Below, piece after piece: positions 44,577 to 55,904 of a stretch of 64,000 nucleotides of DNA. Both the position numbers and the translations under genes were made by a program. The DNA comes from Bryobacter sp. CoA8 C33 (GTDB taxonomy: Bacteria; Acidobacteriota; Terriglobia; Bryobacterales; Bryobacteraceae). The stretch spans positions 1-64,000 of the forward strand of contig JAINDK010000050.1 of the NCBI GenBank assembly GCA_019931185.1, in the 5' to 3' direction. How positions within the stretch are numbered: position 1 is the stretch's first letter; each line of letters opens with the position of its first letter. The notes beneath the pieces are model-generated. The model was not told the DNA's origin. It did no database searches and was given only the letters and a program-made list of their open reading frames with translations.

Positions 44577-45956
44577 ATGATTCGAACACGCCGAGAAGTA
44601 CTCCAAGAAGCCGCCCTAGGATTTGGCGGACTCGCGCTGAGCGCGATGATGAGCAAAGCAGCGGGGCTGGGAGCGCGGGATCCGCATTTTGCTCCGCGCG
44701 CCAAGCGGGTGATTTTTCTCTACATCGGGGGCGGACCGAGCACGATCGACATGTTCGATCCGAAGCCGGTGCTGCGCCGCTTTGACGGCAAGCCGGCGCC
44801 GTTTGAAATCAAGGGCCGGGCGCTCAACGGTTCGCAACAGATCATGGCGAGCCCATGGGAATTCACCCGGTGCGGGGAGAGCGGGCGGGAGATCTCGAAT
44901 CTGTTGCCGCACTTTCAGAGGGTGGTCGACCGGGTGAGTTTCGTGCGCTCGATGACGACGGACCGCATCGACCATTCGACGGCGCAGTTCACGTTCGTGA
45001 CCGGGCGCGGGTTTACGGGTTTTCCGGCGATTGGCGCGTGGGTGAGCTATGCGCTGGGGACGGAAAACGAGAACCTGCCCGCCTACATCGCGCTGGGGGA
45101 AGGGGCGAGCATTGGGGGGCGGGCGCACTCCTCGGCGTGGTTGCCGCCGGTTTACAACGGAACGGCGATGCGCGCGGACGCGAAGGCGCCGATTTACAAC
45201 ATCAGCCGGCCGGAGGGGATGAGCGAGGAAAAACAGCGGCGGCTGATTTCGGCGATCCAACAATTGAACCGCGAGCAGAAGGCTGATCGTCCGCTCGATA
45301 CGGATTTGGAAGCGCGGATCGCCAATTATGAACTGGCGGCACGGATGCAGATGGCGGCGACCGGGGTGGCGGATCTGGGGCGCGAAAGCGAGGCGACGCG
45401 CAAGCTGTATGGCGTCGATCACCCGGTATCGGGCGGTTATGGACGCCTCTGCCTGATGGCGCGGCGGCTGGTGGAAAGCGGTGTGCGTTTTGTTCAGGTG
45501 TATGGGGGGGGAGGCGGCAACTGGGACACGCACTCGAATATCAAAGGCCAACTGCCCGGTTTGTGCCAGTACATCGACCAGGGAACGGCGGCGCTGCTGA
45601 CGGACCTCGACCAGCGGGGACTGCTTGAGGATACGCTCGTTGTTTGGTCGGGGGAGTTTGGCCGGCTGCCGACGATCGAAGCGAATACGGCGACGCCGGG
45701 GCGCGACCACAACCCATATGGCTTTAGCATGTGGATGGCGGGAGGTGGTGTCAAGCGGGGCTTCGACCTGGGAGCAACCGATGAGCTGGGTTATGGCGCG
45801 GTGGCTGAGCATCGCGCGGGGCACAGCGACATACACGCGACGATCCAGCACCTGCTTGGAATCGACTATCAAAAGAACACTTACCCCTATGAGGGCCGCG
45901 AGGAAAGCCTGGTTGGGGTCAACCCGGCTCGTGTCCTGAGGGAAATCCTCGTCTAG
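44577..45956 (+). CDS. DUF1501 Tat-exported protein, module 3
   Basis: The 459-residue protein starts MIRTRREVLQEAALGFGGL, a twin-arginine-type leader. Family text is KRVIFLYIGGGPSTIDMFDP, DTLVVWSGEFGRLPTIEANT and GRDHNPYGFSMWMAGGGV. In module 3 the site reads GEFGRLP and GRDHNP, where modules 1 and 2 have GEFGRTP and GRDHHP, so one metal-site His is Asn here. GAGGA lies 5 bases before the ATG. It follows the PSD1 gene and precedes the sugar-isomerase-like gene by 9 bases. The altered residue may change metal binding or substrate. Confidence 0.9.
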   Translation: MIRTRREVLQEAALGFGGLALSAMMSKAAGLGARDPHFAPRAKRVIFLYIGGGPSTIDMFDPKPVLRRFDGKPAPFEIKGRALNGSQQIMASPWEFTRCGESGREISNLLPHFQRVVDRVSFVRSMTTDRIDHSTAQFTFVTGRGFTGFPAIGAWVSYALGTENENLPAYIALGEGASIGGRAHSSAWLPPVYNGTAMRADAKAPIYNISRPEGMSEEKQRRLISAIQQLNREQKADRPLDTDLEARIANYELAARMQMAATGVADLGRESEATRKLYGVDHPVSGGYGRLCLMARRLVESGVRFVQVYGGGGGNWDTHSNIKGQLPGLCQYIDQGTAALLTDLDQRGLLEDTLVVWSGEFGRLPTIEANTATPGRDHNPYGFSMWMAGGGVKRGFDLGATDELGYGAVAEHRAGHSDIHATIQHLLGIDYQKNTYPYEGREESLVGVNPARVLREILV

Positions 45957-45965
45957 GAGATGATC

Positions 45966-46838
45966 ATGATGCAACGGAGAACGATGCTGGCGGGCCTTGC
46001 CGCCGGGCCCTTGCTGGGAGCGGGCGAAGTGAAGCGGCCGAAGGGGAGCCATGTGCGAATCGGGCTGAATGCGTATTCGTTCAACCGCCCACTGATGGCC
46101 GGGGAAATGAAGCTCGAGGATGTGTTGGACTTCTGCGCGGAGAACAACATAGACGGTGTCGATCTCACCGGCTATTACTTTCCTGGATATCCGAAGGCGC
46201 CGGCGGATGAGTACCTGCACGCGATCAAGCGGCGCGCCTGGATGAACGGCGTTACGATCGGCGGCACGGGGGTGCGCAATGATTTCGCGCTGGCCGACGG
46301 GGCGGCCCGGGCGGCGCAGATGAAGCTGGTGAAGGATTGGATCGACGTTTGCGCGAAGCTGGGCGGCTCGATGGTGCGCGTATTTTCGGGCTTGAAGGCG
46401 CCGGAGGGCAAGAGCTTTGAGCAGGTGCTCGAGTACATGGTGCCGGCCTTTCAAGAATGTTCAGAATATGCGGGGTCGCGGGGCGTGCTGCTGGGCATGC
46501 AGCAGCATGATGACTTTCTGAAGACGGCCGCGGAAACGATTCGCCTGGTGGAGGCGGTGAGATCGGAGTGGTTCACGGTGATACTCGACGTGGGGAGCCT
46601 GCGCCAGGGCGACCCTTATGGGGAGATTGAGAAGCTGCTGCCCTGGGCGAGCAACTGGCAGGTGAAGGAGCATGTCTGGTACGGCACGAAGAAGGTGGAA
46701 ATCGATCTGGCGCGGCTGCGCCGCATCGTGGACAAGGTTGGCTACCGCGGCTTCATGCCGATCGAGGCGCTGGGGCAAGGTGACCAGCGGGTGATCGTGC
46801 GGCAATTCCTCGAGCGGGTGCGGGCGGCGTTCGCTTAA
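45966..46838 (+). CDS. Sugar phosphate isomerase/epimerase (xylose-isomerase-like TIM barrel)
   Basis: The 290-residue protein begins [18 protein letters not shown], an export leader with twin Arg, then a TIM-barrel with [58 protein letters not shown] and [18 protein letters not shown]. In this fold the acidic residues in such segments bind the metal. An exported member suggests action on a free sugar or derivative. AGGAG at 45955-45959 lies 6 bases before the ATG at 45966; other in-frame ATGs at 45960 and 45969 are alternatives. It follows the DUF1501 gene in one operon. The end overlaps the convergent esterase gene by 4 bases. Confidence 0.85.
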   Translation: MMQRRTMLAGLAAGPLLGAGEVKRPKGSHVRIGLNAYSFNRPLMAGEMKLEDVLDFCAENNIDGVDLTGYYFPGYPKAPADEYLHAIKRRAWMNGVTIGGTGVRNDFALADGAARAAQMKLVKDWIDVCAKLGGSMVRVFSGLKAPEGKSFEQVLEYMVPAFQECSEYAGSRGVLLGMQQHDDFLKTAAETIRLVEAVRSEWFTVILDVGSLRQGDPYGEIEKLLPWASNWQVKEHVWYGTKKVEIDLARLRRIVDKVGYRGFMPIEALGQGDQRVIVRQFLERVRAAFA

Positions 46839-47797
46839 TTGCTGGTACGGAAGCTGCGTTCGATTTTGTCGTTCGGGTCAGTGGAAGCGGGCATATCGCG
46901 CCACAACCAGCGCATCATATCGGGGAAGATCGCGCCACCATGCTTTTGGCTGTGGCGGCCGATGCCGAAAGTGTAGTTAAGATCGTAGCCCTTGGCGGTA
47001 AGAGCGTCTTTGAGGCGAACGTTCTGCAGGAACCAGTCCCAGGTGGGATCGTATTCGCCATTGCGCCGGACGCCGCGATTGTCGTTACGCCCGTCCTGCA
47101 AGTAGATGCGAAGCGGTTTCTTTTCGCTTTTCGCGACGATGTCGGCGTACTGGTGGCCACCGCGGATGTTGGTGAAACTGCCGATTAGGCTCAGCACCTT
47201 GCGGAAGTGATTGGGCCTTTGCCAAGCCACGGTGAATGCGGCGATGGCGCCGGAGCTGGCGCCGCCGATGCCATGGTCGTTCGGATTGTCAGATAGAGAA
47301 AACTCTTTTTTGAGGGCCGGCAGAAGTTCATCGACAATGACGCGGGCGTATTTGTCGTCGAGTGCGTTGTATTCCCGCGGCCGGTTCGTGGTGCGGTCTC
47401 CCCACTCCTTGGCGTTCGGCTCGGGCTGCTCGGACGTACGGCCAGGGTTGATGAAGACGGAGACCATGATGGGGATTTCGCGGCGGAAAGTGAGGTTGTC
47501 GATCACATGAGTGGCCCGGACATCGCCTTCCGGGTTGAGGAAGGCATGTCCATCCTGGAAGACCATGAGCGCGGCAGGTTTGCTCGGATCGTATTGTGCG
47601 GGTGTGTAGACCCAATAAGTGTGCTGGGTGCCGGGATAGGCTTCGCTGGGCAGAGTGTAAGGCCCATGGAGCTTGCCGGTGGGGACTCCATGCTGGGGGA
47701 GGGAGTCTGGCCCGAGCTTGTAGAAAGCGTCTGGCGAGGGCTCCGGGGTTTGGCCGAGGAGGGGTGCAACGAGCAAGGCAAGGAGGAGGGTCTTCAT
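46835..47797 (-). CDS. Exported esterase (PF00756-like)
   Basis: The 320-residue protein has a leader ([18 protein letters not shown]) and an alpha/beta-hydrolase fold of the esterase D/Fes type. Text includes [33 protein letters not shown], and the nucleophile elbow G-A-S-S-G at 179-183 (Ser181 nucleophile). A candidate catalytic His is in [11 protein letters not shown] near the C-terminus. Such enzymes cleave feruloyl, acetyl or siderophore esters. AAGGACGG precedes the ATG at 47797. It lies downstream of the fabH-like gene on the same strand (55-bp gap) and overlaps the end of the convergent isomerase by 4 bases. Confidence 0.83.
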   Translation of the reverse strand: MKTLLLALLVAPLLGQTPEPSPDAFYKLGPDSLPQHGVPTGKLHGPYTLPSEAYPGTQHTYWVYTPAQYDPSKPAALMVFQDGHAFLNPEGDVRATHVIDNLTFRREIPIMVSVFINPGRTSEQPEPNAKEWGDRTTNRPREYNALDDKYARVIVDELLPALKKEFSLSDNPNDHGIGGASSGAIAAFTVAWQRPNHFRKVLSLIGSFTNIRGGHQYADIVAKSEKKPLRIYLQDGRNDNRGVRRNGEYDPTWDWFLQNVRLKDALTAKGYDLNYTFGIGRHSQKHGGAIFPDMMRWLWRDMPASTDPNDKIERSFRTSN

Positions 47798-47852
47798 ATC
47801 CGTCCTTGCATCATATTGAAGGAGCGGGCGGGGAACAAGTGGAGGCGGGGTG

Positions 47853-48848
47853 CTACCACTGCATGAGGAAGCCGGCCCAGGTAAGGCCAGCGCCGAAGCC
47901 GAGCACGAGGACGCGATGGCCTTGCTGGAAGTGACCTTTATCCATGCCTTCGGCCAGGGCGAGGGGAATGGAGGCAGCGACGGTATTGCCGACTCCGCCA
48001 ATGTTCGAGATCCAGCGGTCGGCTCCGATGCCGCTACGGTCGATGAGGGCCTGAATGATGCGCTGATTGGCCTGGTGGACGATGACCCAGTCGACCTCGC
48101 CGACGGTGAGGCGGGCCTGATCAATGAGAGAACTGATGGCTTCGGAGCCTTTTTCGACGGCGAAGCGGAAGAGGCTGCGGCCATCCATGACGACGGTCAA
48201 TTCGTTTTCCGGATCGGTCACCGAGGAAGGGGGCAGAGCGCTGCCACCGCCGGGGACATGGAACATTTCCTTGCCGGCGCCATCGGAGCCCCACAACCAA
48301 CTGAGGATGCGCGACTGGCAGTGATCGTTGGTTTCGAGCACCATGGCGGCGGCGCCATCGCCCATGAGGATGCGGGTGTTGCGGTCGGTCTGCTTGAGGT
48401 ATTTAGTCGGGGTGTCGCTACAGACGAGCAGCAGGCGGCGGGAGAAACCGGTGGCGAGAAAGTTGATGGCGGTGAGGAAGCCGACTGCTGCTCCAGAGCA
48501 GGCGGCATTGATGTCGAAGGCGCCGATGGCGGGTAGGGCCAGTTCGCGGGCAATCGCCGGAGCGGTCGGGCACAGCAGGAACTGGGGCGTGAAGGTGGCG
48601 CACAGGAGAAGATCGGGATTGGGTTGAGGATCAAAAGCGAGGGCCCGGCGGGAAGCTTCAACGGCGAGCGACAGGGTGGTTTCCTCGAGGTTGGACTGGT
48701 AGCGCTGTTCGATGCCACAGCGGGCCATGATCCAGCCTTCTTCAACACCGAGTTGGCCGGCCAAGGCTTCGTTGGTGAGCGCGAAGCTGGGTAGGGAGGC
48801 TCCGCAACCGGCGATACGGAAGCGGAAGTGGGTTAGGGCTTCAGACAT
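47853..48848 (-). CDS. Beta-ketoacyl-ACP synthase III (FabH-like)
   Basis: The 331-residue protein has the FabH triad: Cys117 in NAACSGA, His258 in VIVHQANQR and Asn288 in [14 protein letters not shown]. It starts two-carbon condensation of fatty acids by joining an acyl-CoA to malonyl-ACP. Length and motifs are canonical. It is the third gene of a leftward set with pyrE and truA (9 bases after truA), instead of lying in a fab cluster. No acyl carrier protein or fabD gene is seen nearby, so it could also make a specialised acyl product. The gene name is not assigned because paralogues are common. Confidence 0.9.
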   Translation of the reverse strand: MSEALTHFRFRIAGCGASLPSFALTNEALAGQLGVEEGWIMARCGIEQRYQSNLEETTLSLAVEASRRALAFDPQPNPDLLLCATFTPQFLLCPTAPAIARELALPAIGAFDINAACSGAAVGFLTAINFLATGFSRRLLLVCSDTPTKYLKQTDRNTRILMGDGAAAMVLETNDHCQSRILSWLWGSDGAGKEMFHVPGGGSALPPSSVTDPENELTVVMDGRSLFRFAVEKGSEAISSLIDQARLTVGEVDWVIVHQANQRIIQALIDRSGIGADRWISNIGGVGNTVAASIPLALAEGMDKGHFQQGHRVLVLGFGAGLTWAGFLMQW

Positions 48849-48857
48849 CTTGCACCT

Positions 48858-49607
48858 TTAGGGTAGCGGATATTCCACGCTGATCTGAGTGAGGCCTTGG
48901 GCGGGGGCGGATTGGGGGGCTTTGGCGGGGGGGCCGGCGAGGAGAATTGTCAGGTCCGCGGGCGATTGATTGCCTTTGCCGACCTCGATAAGGAAGCCCA
49001 TCATATGGCGGACCATGTGCTTTAGGAAGCCGCTGCCGCGGACGCGGAAATTGAGGAGTTCGTCCTGGCGCCACAACTTGCTGGCGAAAATGGAGCGGAC
49101 CTTCGAACGGCCGAGGACATCGGAGTCGTCGGCGCTGGCGAAGGCGGAAAAATCGTGTTGGCCGGCGAAGAGCGTGGCGGCGGCGGCCATGGCGAGTTCA
49201 TCGAGGGGGTAGGGGTGATGGTGGACATAGCGGCGCAGGAAGGGGGGACAGACTTCCTCGCGCCAGATTCGGTATTCATAGGTTTTGGCGATAGCGTCAT
49301 AGCGAGGATGGAAGGTGGCGGGGCGCTCAGCGGCGGACAGGACGCGGATCGCGGGGGGAAGCAGGCGGTTCAAGGCGCGGCGCAGATTGTCGACGGGCAT
49401 CGGGTTGAGGAGATTGAATGCGGCGCAGACGCCGAGGGCGTGGACACCGGCGTCCGTGCGGCCGCTGCCGTGAACGGGGACGGGGCTACCTTCGAGTTTT
49501 TCCAGTGCGGCTTGCAACTCGCCTTGGATGGTTGCGAGGCCGGGCTGCACTTGCCAGCCGTGATAATCCGTGCCGTCGTAGGTGAGGAGGATGCTGATCC
49601 GCCGCAT
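48858..49607 (-). CDS. truA: tRNA pseudouridine(38-40) synthase TruA
   Basis: The 249-residue protein is TruA, which converts U38-40 in the tRNA anticodon stem to pseudouridine. It opens RRISILLTYDGTDYHGWQVQ, and the catalytic Asp52 lies in GSGRTDAGVHALG. Later text (FLKHMVRHMMGFLIEVGKG) fits the family's conserved C-terminal helix. It lies 3 bases after pyrE and 9 before fabH-like, all leftward, implying one transcript. Confidence 0.94.
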   Translation of the reverse strand: MRRISILLTYDGTDYHGWQVQPGLATIQGELQAALEKLEGSPVPVHGSGRTDAGVHALGVCAAFNLLNPMPVDNLRRALNRLLPPAIRVLSAAERPATFHPRYDAIAKTYEYRIWREEVCPPFLRRYVHHHPYPLDELAMAAAATLFAGQHDFSAFASADDSDVLGRSKVRSIFASKLWRQDELLNFRVRGSGFLKHMVRHMMGFLIEVGKGNQSPADLTILLAGPPAKAPQSAPAQGLTQISVEYPLP

Positions 49608-49610
49608 GCC

Positions 49611-50192
49611 TTAGGTGGGCCGGGAACCGGGCTTGATGAGGGGGAGGCCGTCGAGGCAGAGCGGGCAGAAATCGGGCTCCCATGCCGTTACCTCGAGGGT
49701 AGCCAGAGCGCGGCGCGGGACGCCGACGTCGGCCTTGCCCGCGCTGCGGTCGATAATTGAGGCCGCCCCAACAACGACAGCGCCGGCGGCCTGTAACAGG
49801 TCCACCACCTCACGGGTGCTGCCGCCGGTGGTGATCACGTCCTCCACGATCAGTACGCGCTCTCCGGGGCTTACGGCGAATCCGCGGCGCAGAGTCATCT
49901 TGCCATCGCTGTCACGCTCGGTGAAGATGAAGCGAACCCCGAAGGCGCGAGCTACCTCATGGCCGATGATGAGGCCGCCCATGGCGGGCGAGCAAACCAA
50001 GTCGACGGCCAAGCCGGCCCATGCCGCGCGGATCCCGCGGCCGAAGGCTTCGGCGTGGTTGGGGTACTGAAGAACTTTGGCGCATTGCAAATATTCGGGG
50101 CTGTGCAGGCCGCTCGTCAACCGGAAATGTCCGCTCAAATAGGCCCCGGTTTCGCGGAATGCGGCCAGGGTTTGGGCTGTGGTTTCACTCAT
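49611..50192 (-). CDS. pyrE: Orotate phosphoribosyltransferase PyrE
   Basis: The 193-residue enzyme forms OMP from orotate and PRPP in pyrimidine synthesis. It shows FRLTSGLHSPEYLQCAKVL near the N-terminus, FIFTERDSDGKMTLRRGF in the middle, and the PRPP motif VLIVEDVITTGGST. An ATG at 50192 (MSETTAQTL) is preferred over one seven residues upstream; upstream AAAG is a weak ribosome site. It leads the pyrE-truA-fabH set and is divergent from the TolC gene over 119 bp. The C-terminal CPLC motif (FCPLCLDG) is a small additional feature that could bind metal. Confidence 0.92.
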   Translation of the reverse strand: MSETTAQTLAAFRETGAYLSGHFRLTSGLHSPEYLQCAKVLQYPNHAEAFGRGIRAAWAGLAVDLVCSPAMGGLIIGHEVARAFGVRFIFTERDSDGKMTLRRGFAVSPGERVLIVEDVITTGGSTREVVDLLQAAGAVVVGAASIIDRSAGKADVGVPRRALATLEVTAWEPDFCPLCLDGLPLIKPGSRPT

Positions 50193-50311
50193 CTTTACAT
50201 CAAAGAATACCGCTCTCGGGTTAGGATGGATAGAGTTCGAACAATCGCTGGGAACAAAACACTGCGTTGTGCCGTTTCCAGTCATCAGTACAATATCCCC
50301 GGAACGTATTC

Positions 50312-52222
50312 ATGAAAACACTTCGCGAGAGTCTTGCCATGATCTGTCTGGCATTGACCGTGTCGGCGACGAGCGGCCAAGCGCAACAGGCCCCCAGCTT
50401 CAAGAACAGCTTTGACAAGAACACATATTGGATGACGAAGTACTATCGTCCACTTGAGTTCGACAGTGTGCGACTCGGAAACTCGAACCGGCTCGAGCAA
50501 CTTTTGCGCGCCGGCAAACTGTACCTTTCCCTGTCGGACGCCATCGCACTGACCCTTGAGAACAACATCGATATCGAGATCCAACGCTACGGCCCGGAAT
50601 TGGCGCGTGTGGATTATCGCCGCGCGGAAGCCGGCGGGCAGATTCGCGGAGTTTCGACGCAGGTGACGCAGGGGGCGCAGTCGGCGGTGAATCTCGTCAC
50701 GGGCGGCTTCGGCGCGGCGGGCGGTGGAGCAGGAGGCGCGGGAGGAGGGGCTGGGAACGCGGGCAGCAATACGGGGACAGTATTCACGGTTACGGGATCC
50801 TCGATACCCAACCTCGATCCCATTCTGACGACGAGTTATTTCCACTCGAAGAACTCCAACCCGCAGACGAACTCATTCGTAACGGGCATTTCGGCTCTGG
50901 TAATCAGCTCGGACTCCTTCAACACAGGGATCCAGAAGCAGTTCATCACCGGCACGACGTTACAGGGTACATACGGCAGCCAGGCGATCACCTCGAACTC
51001 GCCGAACAACGACCTCAACCCGTTCACCCGCTCCAACGTGCAGATGAGCATTACGCAGCGTCTGCTGCAAGGTTTTGGTATCGCCATCAACAACCGGAAT
51101 ATCCGCGTGGCGAAGAACAATCTGAAAGTATCCGACCTCACCTTCAAGCAACAGGTGATCACGACGGTGAGCTCGACCATCAATCTTTACTGGGATCTGG
51201 TGAGCTTCAACCAGGACGTCGCCGTGAAGCAAAAGGCGGTGGATCTGGCGCAGAAGTTGTATGAGGACAACAAGAAGCAGGTGGAGATCGGAACACTGGC
51301 GCCCATTGAAATCGTGCGCGCGGAAGCCGAGGTGGCGCGGACGCAGCAGGACCTGACGGTGAGTCAGACGCAGTTGCTGCAACAGGAGGCGATTATCAAG
51401 AACGCTCTGAGCCGCAATGGGATCGCGAGTCCGGCCATTGCCGATGCGCGTATCATTCCGACCGATCAGATCCGGGTGCCGGTGGGGGATGAAACGATGG
51501 ATGTGAAGTCGCTGGTGGACGAAGCGTTGAACAAGCGTCCCGAGTTGGAGCAGACTCGCATCAACATCCAGAACACGAAGATCGGGATCGCGGGATCGAA
51601 GAGCGCATTGCTGCCGTCGCTTGATGCCACGGCCAGCTTTACGAATAACGGACTAGCCGGGAACATCAACGGGCTGCCGGCGCCCGGGGGGCGCCTCCGA
51701 TTTGTCGATCCGTTTTTCGTTGGCGGCTATGGCGGGGCCTTTGCACAGCTCTTGCGGCGCAACTTCCCGGATTACTCGGTGGGCTTCAACCTGAACGTGC
51801 CGATTCGCAACCGTGCCGCAAATGCCGATTATGCTAACGACAGCCTGCGGCTGCGGCAGCAGGAACTGCAGGAACAGCGGCAGTTGAACTCGGTCCGTCT
51901 GGAGATCGCCAATGCGGTGATCGGTTTGCAGCAGGCGCGTGCCCGGCATGAATCCGCCCTGAAGAGCCGGCGGCTGCAGGAGCAAACGTTGGAGGCGGAA
52001 CAGAAGAAGTATGCACTGGGCAGCTCCACGATCTTTCTGGTCATTCAGGCACAGCGGGACCTGGCGACGGCGCAAGGCACCGAGGTGACGGCGCTGGCAA
52101 ACTACAGCCGAGCGAAGAATACGCTGGATGTGGCGACGGGGCGAGTGCTCGAAGTGAACTCGGTGAGCTTGGAGGAAGCGTTGAAAGGTGTTGTAGGCAA
52201 GGGGCCGACGGCGCTTCCCTAG
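50312..52222 (+). CDS. TolC-family outer-membrane efflux protein
   Basis: The 636-residue protein starts MKTLRESLAMICLALTVSA, a leader ending near QAQQA. Outer-membrane factor repeats follow: LSLSDAIALTLENNIDIEIQ, ERQ-like heptads RVDYRRAEAGGQIRG, AVDLAQKLYEDNKKQVEIGT, VRAEAEVARTQQDLTVSQTQ, and later DSLRLRQQELQEQRQLNSVR. These form the long periplasmic helical tunnel. A Gly-rich insertion occurs at about residues 130-150 (GGGAGGAGGGAGNAGS). It is longer than E. coli TolC (about 490). GGAA precedes the ATG. No RND or membrane-fusion partner adjoins it, so its pump is elsewhere. It converges on the next gene with a 4-base overlap. Confidence 0.87.
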   Translation: MKTLRESLAMICLALTVSATSGQAQQAPSFKNSFDKNTYWMTKYYRPLEFDSVRLGNSNRLEQLLRAGKLYLSLSDAIALTLENNIDIEIQRYGPELARVDYRRAEAGGQIRGVSTQVTQGAQSAVNLVTGGFGAAGGGAGGAGGGAGNAGSNTGTVFTVTGSSIPNLDPILTTSYFHSKNSNPQTNSFVTGISALVISSDSFNTGIQKQFITGTTLQGTYGSQAITSNSPNNDLNPFTRSNVQMSITQRLLQGFGIAINNRNIRVAKNNLKVSDLTFKQQVITTVSSTINLYWDLVSFNQDVAVKQKAVDLAQKLYEDNKKQVEIGTLAPIEIVRAEAEVARTQQDLTVSQTQLLQQEAIIKNALSRNGIASPAIADARIIPTDQIRVPVGDETMDVKSLVDEALNKRPELEQTRINIQNTKIGIAGSKSALLPSLDATASFTNNGLAGNINGLPAPGGRLRFVDPFFVGGYGGAFAQLLRRNFPDYSVGFNLNVPIRNRAANADYANDSLRLRQQELQEQRQLNSVRLEIANAVIGLQQARARHESALKSRRLQEQTLEAEQKKYALGSSTIFLVIQAQRDLATAQGTEVTALANYSRAKNTLDVATGRVLEVNSVSLEEALKGVVGKGPTALP

Positions 52223-54063
52223 AAGATAAAGCTGAGACCGCCCCGCACCTGTTTAGGGGTGGGAAGCAGCCACATGGTGCGTCCATCGGGCATGACAATG
52301 GGTACGTAGCCCTGAGCAAGCATATTTCGCATTTCAGCGGAGAACTCGAGGCGTCCGCGCAAACCGGGAAAACCGCGGATTGGCTGGCGGAAGCCGAAGT
52401 TAAGGCCAGCTTCGGCGAGGCCGGTTGTGGTCAAGGAAGTATGAAATGGCGTGAGCGCGCGGTAATCGGTCCACAAGTAGCTTGAGTAGAAGCGAGTGCC
52501 CGAGAGAGGAACTATTCCGCTCAACTTCATGCTGGCAAAATGCTTCTGAGAGCGGTGGATGCCGGCCCGGATGGCGTTGGCCTCCCCGAGCGGGGAGTCG
52601 GTGCCGGGGAGGCTGCGCTGGTCTGTACGGAGAATTCCGCCCAGGCCGTAGGCGGTGGAGAAGCGCCAGTTGCCGGGCAGATTTTGGGTCCAGCCCGCCA
52701 GAAAGCCATTTCGGTTGAAGTTCCCGATGTTAAAAAGGCTGGTATTGGTCGACAAATCCGGTACCAGATCCTGCCCAAGCAGGCTCGCGGAAGCACCAAT
52801 GGTGGCCAAGCCGGCATTGGAGACGGCTTCGCGGTAAACGGAGGCGAAGACTTCTCCGAGGTTCAAGTTGCGCGAGTAGCCGATCTCCATGTTTTCGACT
52901 CGTTGCGCCTGGGTGGTGCCGCCGCGGCGGGTAATGCGAGGAAACAAAGCGAGACCCGAGAGTTCCCGTTGAATGTCGGCCGCCGGGCCCGTGCCGCGTA
53001 TCAAGAGATCGACGGGCGGCAGGCCACTCGAGTAAGCTGCCTTGATCGTGCCGAGCAACTGTCCATCCCAGCTCATGCGGCCAAAGGGGCTGAGGTAGTT
53101 GATGCGCTCAAAGAACTGCACGGAATCGAGGGCCGCCCCATATTCGAGCAGGACCCGGTCGGAGAGTTGCCAGCGGTCAATGAAGGTCGAGGTAATGGAC
53201 CGGAGTACCGGGGCCCGGCTGGCGGTGTTATTCGGCAGGTTCGGGCCCAGCATCGACGGCAGGTAAAGCTGGCGAACCGTGAGACTGAAGAGGGGATTTG
53301 GGCTATCGAAACCATTCGGAGAATCCATCGCCCGTTGATAAGTGGTGCGGAATCCGGCCGAGGGGATGCCGTTTTGCAAGCCATAGGCGAGATTGCCGCT
53401 GAAGTGGACCTGGTTGCGGCCCCATACGCTGGTGCCGACGGCGAAGGCAGTGCCGAGATCAGGCTGCGAGCCCATGGAGAAATTTGTGGTTGTATCACCG
53501 CTGGCCAACTGCACGACGGCGCGGGTGTCACTTAGAAGCCGTGGACCGGGTTGGCGCCGGGAAGGCGCATTGGGGTCCCAACCGGGCAAAGCCCGCAACA
53601 CAGGGCGCGTACTGAGGGAGGATCGCAGGGCGGCCCGCCAATCCTCGCTCATCAGAAAGGCGCCAGGGGGAGGGGAGTAGAATATCTCGACGGAGCTGAA
53701 CAGGCTGGCCATCTGAATAGCGAGAAAGCGCTCGATGCCCGGGCCCACTTGAATGTTCATGCGGGTAACGGGCATGAAACTGGTCATGGACACGCGAACG
53801 CCATACGAATCCGGGCCCAAGGCATCGAAGACAAAAGCTCCGCGCTCGTCGGTAATCGCCCGCAGAATCGGCTTTTCAAATCGATTGAGCAGTTGGACGG
53901 TGGCGCCCATTTGAGCGACGCCACTGGCACCCTTGACCATGCCGATGATTTTGCCGGAGAATCGCGCCGGGGCAGCAGCCTGCAACGGAGAACACAGGAG
54001 GAATAGCCCTGTGATCAGGGCCGGAGCGAGAAGCGCGGCGGGACGATCGAATCTTGGCCGCAT
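52219..54063 (-). CDS. Short outer-membrane barrel with regulatory-like domain
   Basis: The 614-residue protein has a leader (PALITGLFLLCSPLQAAAP), a carboxypeptidase-regulatory-like domain at about 35-110 (GKIIGMVKGASGVAQMGATV, RGAFVFDALGPDSYGVRVS) and a beta-barrel-type C-terminus ending GGLSFIF. It lacks the usual plug text and is about half the length of the receptors in this window, so it may be a short barrel without gating. It starts 11 bases after the GWxTD gene stop, so the two are co-transcribed. GGAG lies rather far upstream of the start. Its job is unknown; a structural or secretion role with the GWxTD protein is possible. Confidence 0.72.
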   Translation of the reverse strand: MRPRFDRPAALLAPALITGLFLLCSPLQAAAPARFSGKIIGMVKGASGVAQMGATVQLLNRFEKPILRAITDERGAFVFDALGPDSYGVRVSMTSFMPVTRMNIQVGPGIERFLAIQMASLFSSVEIFYSPPPGAFLMSEDWRAALRSSLSTRPVLRALPGWDPNAPSRRQPGPRLLSDTRAVVQLASGDTTTNFSMGSQPDLGTAFAVGTSVWGRNQVHFSGNLAYGLQNGIPSAGFRTTYQRAMDSPNGFDSPNPLFSLTVRQLYLPSMLGPNLPNNTASRAPVLRSITSTFIDRWQLSDRVLLEYGAALDSVQFFERINYLSPFGRMSWDGQLLGTIKAAYSSGLPPVDLLIRGTGPAADIQRELSGLALFPRITRRGGTTQAQRVENMEIGYSRNLNLGEVFASVYREAVSNAGLATIGASASLLGQDLVPDLSTNTSLFNIGNFNRNGFLAGWTQNLPGNWRFSTAYGLGGILRTDQRSLPGTDSPLGEANAIRAGIHRSQKHFASMKLSGIVPLSGTRFYSSYLWTDYRALTPFHTSLTTTGLAEAGLNFGFRQPIRGFPGLRGRLEFSAEMRNMLAQGYVPIVMPDGRTMWLLPTPKQVRGGLSFIF

Positions 54064-54074
54064 GGCGGCGTGAG

Positions 54075-55793
<1,719 letters not shown>

Positions 55794-55833
55794 ACTGAGT
55801 TCCCCTACCAAACAGAGTTCGGGTGACACCTAA

Positions 55834-55862
55834 ATGATAGACCCGGCGGTTAGTTGCGTCAA
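55834..55862 (-). promoter_or_regulatory. Sigma-70 promoter for GWxTD operon
   Basis: On the minus strand TTGACG (55857-55862) and TATCAT (55834-55839) are separated by exactly 17 bases. Transcription would start near 55827, about 34 bases before the ATG at 55793. This is the best promoter match in the window. Confidence 0.7.
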
Positions 55863-55904
55863 TGATACCCCGGGGCGGGCACGAGGGGGGCCCGGCGGCG
55901 CCTG

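Noticed and set aside
42184-46454. Long leftward open frames at 42184-44397 and 44616-46454 opposite the PSD1 and DUF1501 genes
   Set aside because: Arg/Leu/His-rich composition without any family motif; coding evidence on the other strand is strong.
50267-50294. Possible TTGTGC-16-TACAAT promoter for the TolC gene
   Set aside because: The implied start lies only about 11 bases before the ATG, leaving no room for the leader; the match is too weak to list.
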